DNA of 30,728 nt from NCBI GenBank assembly GCA_013115135.1, contig JABANP010000587.1, positions 1 through 30,728 of the forward strand, in the 5' to 3' direction. The notes below the pieces were generated by a model. It saw nothing but the letters and a program-made list of their open reading frames with translations, made no database searches and was not told where the DNA came from. Every line of letters begins with the position of its first letter. Within the stretch, counting starts at the first letter, position 1. This document shows positions 29,998 to 30,728 of this stretch, in pieces. Made by a program: the position numbers and the translations under genes. This DNA is from Perkinsus olseni. Its lineage: Eukaryota; Perkinsozoa; Perkinsida; Perkinsidae.

Positions 29998-30267
29998 GAG
30001 ACTCGATAAGTTATCGAGTCTCGAGCGACCCCCAACCGCACAGTCTGAGCGTCATGACGGAGTCGGCGACTCCGAGTGACTCGGACCGAGTCGCGTGTCC
30101 GTCCATAAACTCCGTAACTTCTGCGCAGAAAGGAACCACGACAGGTAGGACATGTCCGGGCCAAGCCCGCGATCATTGATCGCATTTCATTTCTCTCGAC
30201 CGAAGATCTTGCTCCCCGAGTTGCACCCTCGGTCACCGAAGTTCGGTGAAGCGACCCCCAGGGGGTC
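29998..30267. repeat. Second run of palindromes, GAGTC-rich
   Basis: 29998-30022 (12-bp arms GAGACTCGATAA and complement, centre G); 30058-30074 (7, GGC); 30078-30092 (7, A); 30169-30183 (7, T); 30233-30249 (8, G); 30253-30267 (7, A). All arms are perfect. The pentamer GAGTC/GACTC recurs through this and the preceding run. Confidence 0.95.
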
Positions 30268-30284
30268 ACCCCTTATCGTGAGTC

Positions 30285-30728
30285 ACTCATCGAGATATTA
30301 GACTAATATTATTAACGGAGACAGAGAAGGTAATAGCTGATTCTTTGCATCGCCTGAGCACAAAACCTATCAGTTCTAATCGTCTGGGACTATTTGTCCC
30401 TCTCCCTGGATGCTTCTGATAGAAAGAGATGAAGGATCACTTCCTACTTGTTGACTTAAATACTGTCATCTTGAGAGCTGAAGAGGAGATAGTGTAACTG
30501 TTCACTTTTGGCGTGTTGGCTAGGAACAGTCAGCTCCGGAAACCAGCTTCCTACTATGTTTTATTGTAGAGTTTATGATGGACAGAGTCATCCTCCGGCA
30601 AGACTCAACGGCGAGCCGATGTGGTGTTTCGCAAACGTGGACAGCCTGGACGACGGCGTAAGCCTGGTTCGGGCACATAGTGATCTCGTCCCCGCCGACG
30701 CTGGCACTGAGTGCGGTACTCTAGTAGC
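30285..30728. other. Right edge, nothing recognised
   Basis: No coding motif, RNA gene or further palindrome field is visible; the sequence looks like ordinary unique DNA. The palindrome-dense zone therefore stops at about 30.28 kb. Confidence 0.4.

Noticed and set aside
27773..30267. Palindromes as transcription terminators or microRNA precursors
   Set aside because: Most have one-base loops, no U-run and no adjacent gene; arm lengths are too short and variable for miRNA precursors.

Overview
The window reads as nuclear DNA of a unicellular eukaryote. Conserved protein-coding genes are cut into many short exons by small GT-AG introns (about 49 to 850 nt, plus one likely GC-AG intron), stop codons are standard (TGA, TAG), and there are LTR-, LINE- and MULE-type transposon sequences. 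A perkinsid-type alveolate (Perkinsus or a relative) is my best guess from overall style; this is inference with low confidence, because no rRNA, spliced leader or diagnostic gene is present.

Layout. 1-1536: no gene recognised. 1537-11996, minus strand: an intron-rich gene for tubulin-folding cofactor D (TBCD), assembled here from about 20 exons whose phases agree at every resolved junction. 12777-15988, minus: a seven-exon gene for a Gdt1/TMEM165-family membrane cation transporter, complete from signal peptide to stop. 15989-18257: intergenic, with an 18-bp tandem repeat and hairpins. 18258-18927, minus: a two-exon gene for a small secreted, threonine-rich, mucin-like protein. 19127-25942, minus: a nearly complete LTR retrotransposon with two almost identical 166/167-bp LTRs, gag-protease-RT-RNase H-integrase, and a CW-type zinc finger at its 3' end. 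25943-30728: transposon graveyard, with a MULE-type transposase remnant, a decayed LINE reverse transcriptase, and an unusually dense field of short perfect palindromes.

How the parts relate. All three host genes and the LTR element lie on the minus strand. TBCD (tubulin heterodimer assembly) and the Gdt1-like transporter (secretory-pathway Ca/Mn/pH homeostasis) are unrelated housekeeping functions; nothing suggests joint regulation.

The most unusual points are (1) a probable histone-reader (CW) module at the end of the integrase region of the LTR element, and (2) about 20 unrelated perfect inverted repeats, mostly with a single-base centre, packed into 27.77-30.27 kb. Several of these interrupt the LINE reading frame, and similar ones lie in introns and intergenic DNA elsewhere. 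They look like the product of a recurrent template-switch (snap-back) process or of a hairpin-type insertion element.
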